Below are positions 61,384-64,000 of a stretch of 64,000 nt of DNA, in pieces. The notes under the pieces were generated by a model that saw only the letters and a list, made by a program, of their open reading frames with translations, made no database searches and was not told the DNA's origin. The DNA is from Saccharothrix saharensis (GTDB taxonomy: Bacteria > Actinomycetota > Actinomycetes > Mycobacteriales > Pseudonocardiaceae): the NCBI RefSeq assembly GCF_006716745.1, contig NZ_VFPP01000001.1, forward strand, positions 7,699,386 to 7,763,385, read 5' to 3'. Within the stretch, counting starts at the first letter, position 1. Each line of letters begins with the position of its first letter. The translations under genes and the position numbers were made by a program.

Positions 61384-62130
61384 TCAGCGGTCCATCAAGG
61401 CGAACACGCCCCAGCCCGGGTACTCGCGTTCGTAGCGCGCGTACCGGACCGGTGCGGTGGTGAGCTCGGCGCGCAGCACGGGCGCCGGCTCGTCATCCGG
61501 GTTCCGCTCCAGCCAACGACGGGTGCTGAGCCACTGCGCCGCGACGTAGCGGTCCCGGGTGTCCCGGTCGGCCGGCACCACCTCGACCACGTCGCAGCCC
61601 GGCTCGTCGACCCGCGCCAGGAGCCCGGGCAGCGACGGGTAGTCGTCCCGGCTGGTCGCGTGGCTGCCCTCCACGGCGGCCCGGTCGGGCGGGGTCCGCC
61701 GCCGGAACGGGTGCCCCACCAGCAGCAGGCCGCCGGGGCGCAGGCTGCGCCGCAGCAGCTCCACCGTGCCGGGCCCGCCGTCGCCGATCCAGGTGGCGCC
61801 GACGCACGCGGCGACGTCCACCGGTTCGTCCGCGCCGTGGCCCGCCGCGTCCCGGTGCACGAACCCCACCCTGTCCGTCACGCCCAGCTCGGTCGCGCGG
61901 GCCCTCGCCGAGGCGGGGAACGTCGCGCAGAGGTCGACGCCGGTGCCGGTGAGCCCGTGATCGCGGGCCCGGGTGCACAGCAGCCCGCCCGAACCGCACG
62001 CCAGGTCGAGCACGTGCCGTCCGGGACGCGGGCGCAACGCCCGCCCGAGGACGGCCGGCTTGGCGTCGCCCAGCGGGTTGTGGATGCGGTGGTCGCTTTC
62101 GCGGATGGTGAAACCACGGGGTACGTCCAC
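61384..62130 (-). CDS. Class I SAM-dependent methyltransferase
   Basis: 248 residues from GTG 62130. Rossmann methyltransferase: SAM motif I HVLDLACGSGGLL, acidic GTGVDLCATF, motif AACVGATWIGDGG, and LLRRSLRPGGLLLVGHPF at strand 5. N-terminal FTIRESDHRIHNPLG is shared by a group of small uncharacterised bacterial methyltransferases. Methyl acceptor unknown. Monocistronic between the channel and hydrolase genes. Confidence 0.9.
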   Translation of the reverse strand: MDVPRGFTIRESDHRIHNPLGDAKPAVLGRALRPRPGRHVLDLACGSGGLLCTRARDHGLTGTGVDLCATFPASARARATELGVTDRVGFVHRDAAGHGADEPVDVAACVGATWIGDGGPGTVELLRRSLRPGGLLLVGHPFRRRTPPDRAAVEGSHATSRDDYPSLPGLLARVDEPGCDVVEVVPADRDTRDRYVAAQWLSTRRWLERNPDDEPAPVLRAELTTAPVRYARYEREYPGWGVFALMDR

Positions 62131-62387
62131 TTGCGGTCGTCCTCACGTCCAGGGGATCGGTCGGCGGTGAGGTCGGGCACGGCCGCCGGCGACTGCCCAC
62201 AGGGTTTGCCGGTGCGTCTCGATTGGTCTGTCCACAGTAGACCCCGGGTGGATATGAACCCCTATTCGGTGCGATCTCGGAATGGCCACCCCGGAATTGC
62301 GGAGAAATGGTCCCGATCACCCGAATGCGCGGCCTGGATTCGGTAGCGTCGATGGGCACAGGGAGGAAGTCAAGTCCAGGGGGGACC

Positions 62388-63179
62388 ATGACGGCCGGCC
62401 GCTTGATTCTCGACGACGGCGAATTGACCTACCAGAGACGGGGCGACGGGCCGCCGGTCGTGCTGCTGCACGCCGGTGGCCTCTCGGACGCCCTGTGGGA
62501 CCGCCAGTTCCCGCTGCTGGCGCGGGACCGCATTGCGGTCCGGTACGACGCGAGGGGCCACGGCGGGTCGTCGCCGGTGACCGGCCCGTTCTCCCACCAC
62601 GAAGACCTGGAGCACCTGCTCGACGGGCTCGACCTCGACCGGGCGACCCTGGTCGGGCTGTCGCTGGGCGCCCGCACCGCGGTGGACTTCGCGCTCGCCC
62701 ACCCCGACCGGGTGGCGGACCTGGTGCTGGTCGGTCCGGGCGTGAGCGGGATGGAGGTCGAGGACCCGTTCACCGTGGACCTGATCGCGCGGCTGCGGGC
62801 GTCGACCACGGTGGACGAGGTGGCGGAGTGCCTGCTGCGGATGTGGGTCGACGGCCCGCACCGGTCGCCGGACGAGGTGGACCCGGCGGTGCGGGAGCTG
62901 TGCCGCGGCCTGACCGCCCACGCCGTGGCGCGCGGCGCGTTCGGCACCGCGCCGGACGAGCTGCACGCGGTGGACCGGCTGCACGAGCTGCGCGCGCGGA
63001 CGCTGGTCATCGTCGGCGACCTCGACTCGTCGGACATCCACGGCGTGGCCGACCGGCTGTGCGAGTCCGTGCCCGGCGCGGAGAAGGTCGTCGTCGCGGG
63101 CGCCGGCCACCTGGTGAACCTCGACCGGCCGGACGAGTTCGACCGGGCCCTGCTGCGGTTCCTGCGCGCGTCGCGATGA
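62388..63179 (+). CDS. Alpha/beta-fold hydrolase
   Basis: 263 residues from ATG 62388 with GGGGGA upstream. Fold motifs: VVLLHAGGLSDALWD (oxyanion loop), RYDARGHGGSS, nucleophile Ser in VGLSLGART, acid in VGDLDSSD, His in AGAGHLVN. It resembles 3-oxoadipate enol-lactonase and haloperoxidase-type hydrolases without a clear substrate. Its stop overlaps the ATG of the GGDEF gene, so hydrolase and diguanylate cyclase are made together. Confidence 0.9.
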   Translation: MTAGRLILDDGELTYQRRGDGPPVVLLHAGGLSDALWDRQFPLLARDRIAVRYDARGHGGSSPVTGPFSHHEDLEHLLDGLDLDRATLVGLSLGARTAVDFALAHPDRVADLVLVGPGVSGMEVEDPFTVDLIARLRASTTVDEVAECLLRMWVDGPHRSPDEVDPAVRELCRGLTAHAVARGAFGTAPDELHAVDRLHELRARTLVIVGDLDSSDIHGVADRLCESVPGAEKVVVAGAGHLVNLDRPDEFDRALLRFLRASR

Positions 63180-64000
63180 ACGGCGGCTTCCACCAGGCGG
63201 TGCTCGAACGGGCCGACGCCGCCGTGCTGGTGGTCGATCCGAGCGACCTGGGCGTCCGGTGGGCGACCCCGGCGGCCCGGCGGTTGTTCGGCGGCGCGTC
63301 CGGCCTGCTGCCCGACCTGGTGGCGAACGGCGACTCGGCGGCGGTCGGCACGTTCCTGCAGGCGGTGAGGCGGGCGGGCGCGTCGCGGTTGACGTGCGCG
63401 GTGCCGGTGGAGGGCTCCGCGCACCGGCGCGTCGACCTGATCGCCCGCGACCTGAGCGCGGACCCCGACGTGCGGGGCCTGGTGGTGGTCGCGCTCGACG
63501 TCACGGGCTGGGCGGCGACGGCCGACGAGCTGGGCAGCAGGCTCAACACCGACGCGCTGACGGGCCTGGCGAGCCGCACCGGGTTCCTGCCGCGGCTGGA
63601 GCAGGCCGTGCGCGGCGGACCGGGCCCGGTGCTGGTGTTCCTCGACCTCGACCGGTTCAAGGAGGTCAACGACTGCCACGGGCACGCCGCGGGTGACCAC
63701 GTGCTGCGCCTGGTCGCGTCCCGGCTGGCCGCGGTGGTGACCGGGCGCGGCACGGCGGCCCGGCTCGGCGGCGACGAGTTCGCCGTGCTGCTCGACGAGC
63801 TGGACGAGCAGCAGGCCATCGCGGCGGCGCGGGAGATCCTGGCCGTGATCGCCACGCCGGTGACGTTGGACGAGGGGGTGATCCGGCTGTCGGTGTCGGC
63901 CGGCATCACGTTCGTCCGGCCCGGCCACGGCGCGGAGGACCTGCTGCACCAGGCGGACCTGGCGATGTACCGGGCGAAGACGATCGGCCCGGACGGCGTC
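63176..64000 (+). CDS. GGDEF-domain protein (putative diguanylate cyclase), C-terminus beyond window
   Basis: 275 residues are visible. An N-terminal PAS-like domain (about 5-115, LVVDPSDLGVRWATPAARRLF) leads into a GGDEF domain (about 122 onward): FLDLDRFKEVNDCHGHAAGD and RLGGDEFAVLL, with intact GGDEF at 198-202. No RxxD inhibitory site precedes it. The last visible helix (LLHQADLAMYRAKTIGPDGV) is the normal GGDEF end, so an EAL domain could follow beyond base 64000. Makes c-di-GMP if active. Starts by 4-base overlap with the hydrolase gene. Confidence 0.92.
   Translation, partial: MNGGFHQAVLERADAAVLVVDPSDLGVRWATPAARRLFGGASGLLPDLVANGDSAAVGTFLQAVRRAGASRLTCAVPVEGSAHRRVDLIARDLSADPDVRGLVVVALDVTGWAATADELGSRLNTDALTGLASRTGFLPRLEQAVRGGPGPVLVFLDLDRFKEVNDCHGHAAGDHVLRLVASRLAAVVTGRGTAARLGGDEFAVLLDELDEQQAIAAAREILAVIATPVTLDEGVIRLSVSAGITFVRPGHGAEDLLHQADLAMYRAKTIGPDGV

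Overview
The window is chromosomal DNA from a very high-GC filamentous actinobacterium. GTG starts and 4-base GTGA/ATGA stop-start overlaps are frequent, wobble positions are almost all G or C, and the gene families are typical actinomycete ones: streptogrisin-type protease, FusA2-type EF-G, AcnR, Scr1/DUF5753-like protein, DUF6292-like protein, ergothioneine genes and STAND/TPR ATPase. The mix fits Pseudonocardiales (Saccharothrix/Actinosynnema/Lentzea-like), but genus is a guess. I saw no rRNA, tRNA, CRISPR array, transposase or phage gene. About 55 intact protein genes, two incomplete ones at the window edges and two decayed remnants are supported.

Layout. 1-12.4 kb: a reductive pyrimidine/hydantoin and beta-alanine catabolic set (nitrilase-family amidohydrolase, NCS1 permease, PucR regulator, omega-aminotransferase, CoA-acylating semialdehyde dehydrogenase), interrupted by a LysR regulator, a secreted S1 protease, a STAND NTPase and a small secreted protein. 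12.5-24.5 kb: FusA2-type EF-G, pdxS, an XRE-cupin regulator facing azlCD, DUF6292-like protein with an acyl-CoA oxidase, Lrp regulator facing a gamma-family PLP enzyme, amino-acid permease, then pdxT and yebC. 24.5-29 kb: DUF4262, a candidate structured small RNA, a TIGR03086 protein, a POT peptide transporter, and an NmrA-like reductase facing an HxlR regulator. 29-36 kb: two cytochrome P450s around a tandem pair of small P-loop kinases, a TetR regulator with an unusual C-terminal domain, a thioesterase, an MFS exporter and an AcnR homologue. 36-43 kb: an HTH-less DUF5753 protein, a secreted CBM/FN3/sugar-dehydrogenase protein and the ergothioneine operon egtABCD. 43-54 kb: DUF4037, a secreted peptidase, membrane and VWA proteins, aconitase, and a two-gene ABC transporter. 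54-64 kb: a PGY-rich membrane protein, an atypical sirtuin, acyl-CoA ligase, NlpC/P60 hydrolase, voltage-gated channel, methyltransferase, alpha/beta hydrolase and a GGDEF protein cut by the window end.

How genes connect. The catabolic genes would import pyrimidines or hydantoins, release beta-alanine and feed acyl-CoA to the TCA cycle. PdxS and PdxT form PLP synthase although their genes lie about 7 kb apart. AcnR (35.3-35.9 kb) is far from acnA (49.3-52.2 kb), yet a full match to the AcnR operator overlaps the predicted acnA promoter and a partial match precedes acnR, so the regulon appears intact in trans.

Most notable: the AcnR operator pair; the structured RNA candidate at 25.2-25.4 kb; a 22-bp repeat family in two tail-to-tail intergenic regions (12.36 and 43.27 kb); the TetR fusion; the tandem kinase pair between P450s; the Cav-like pore motif of the ion channel; and a chimeric pseudogene at 53.7-54.05 kb.
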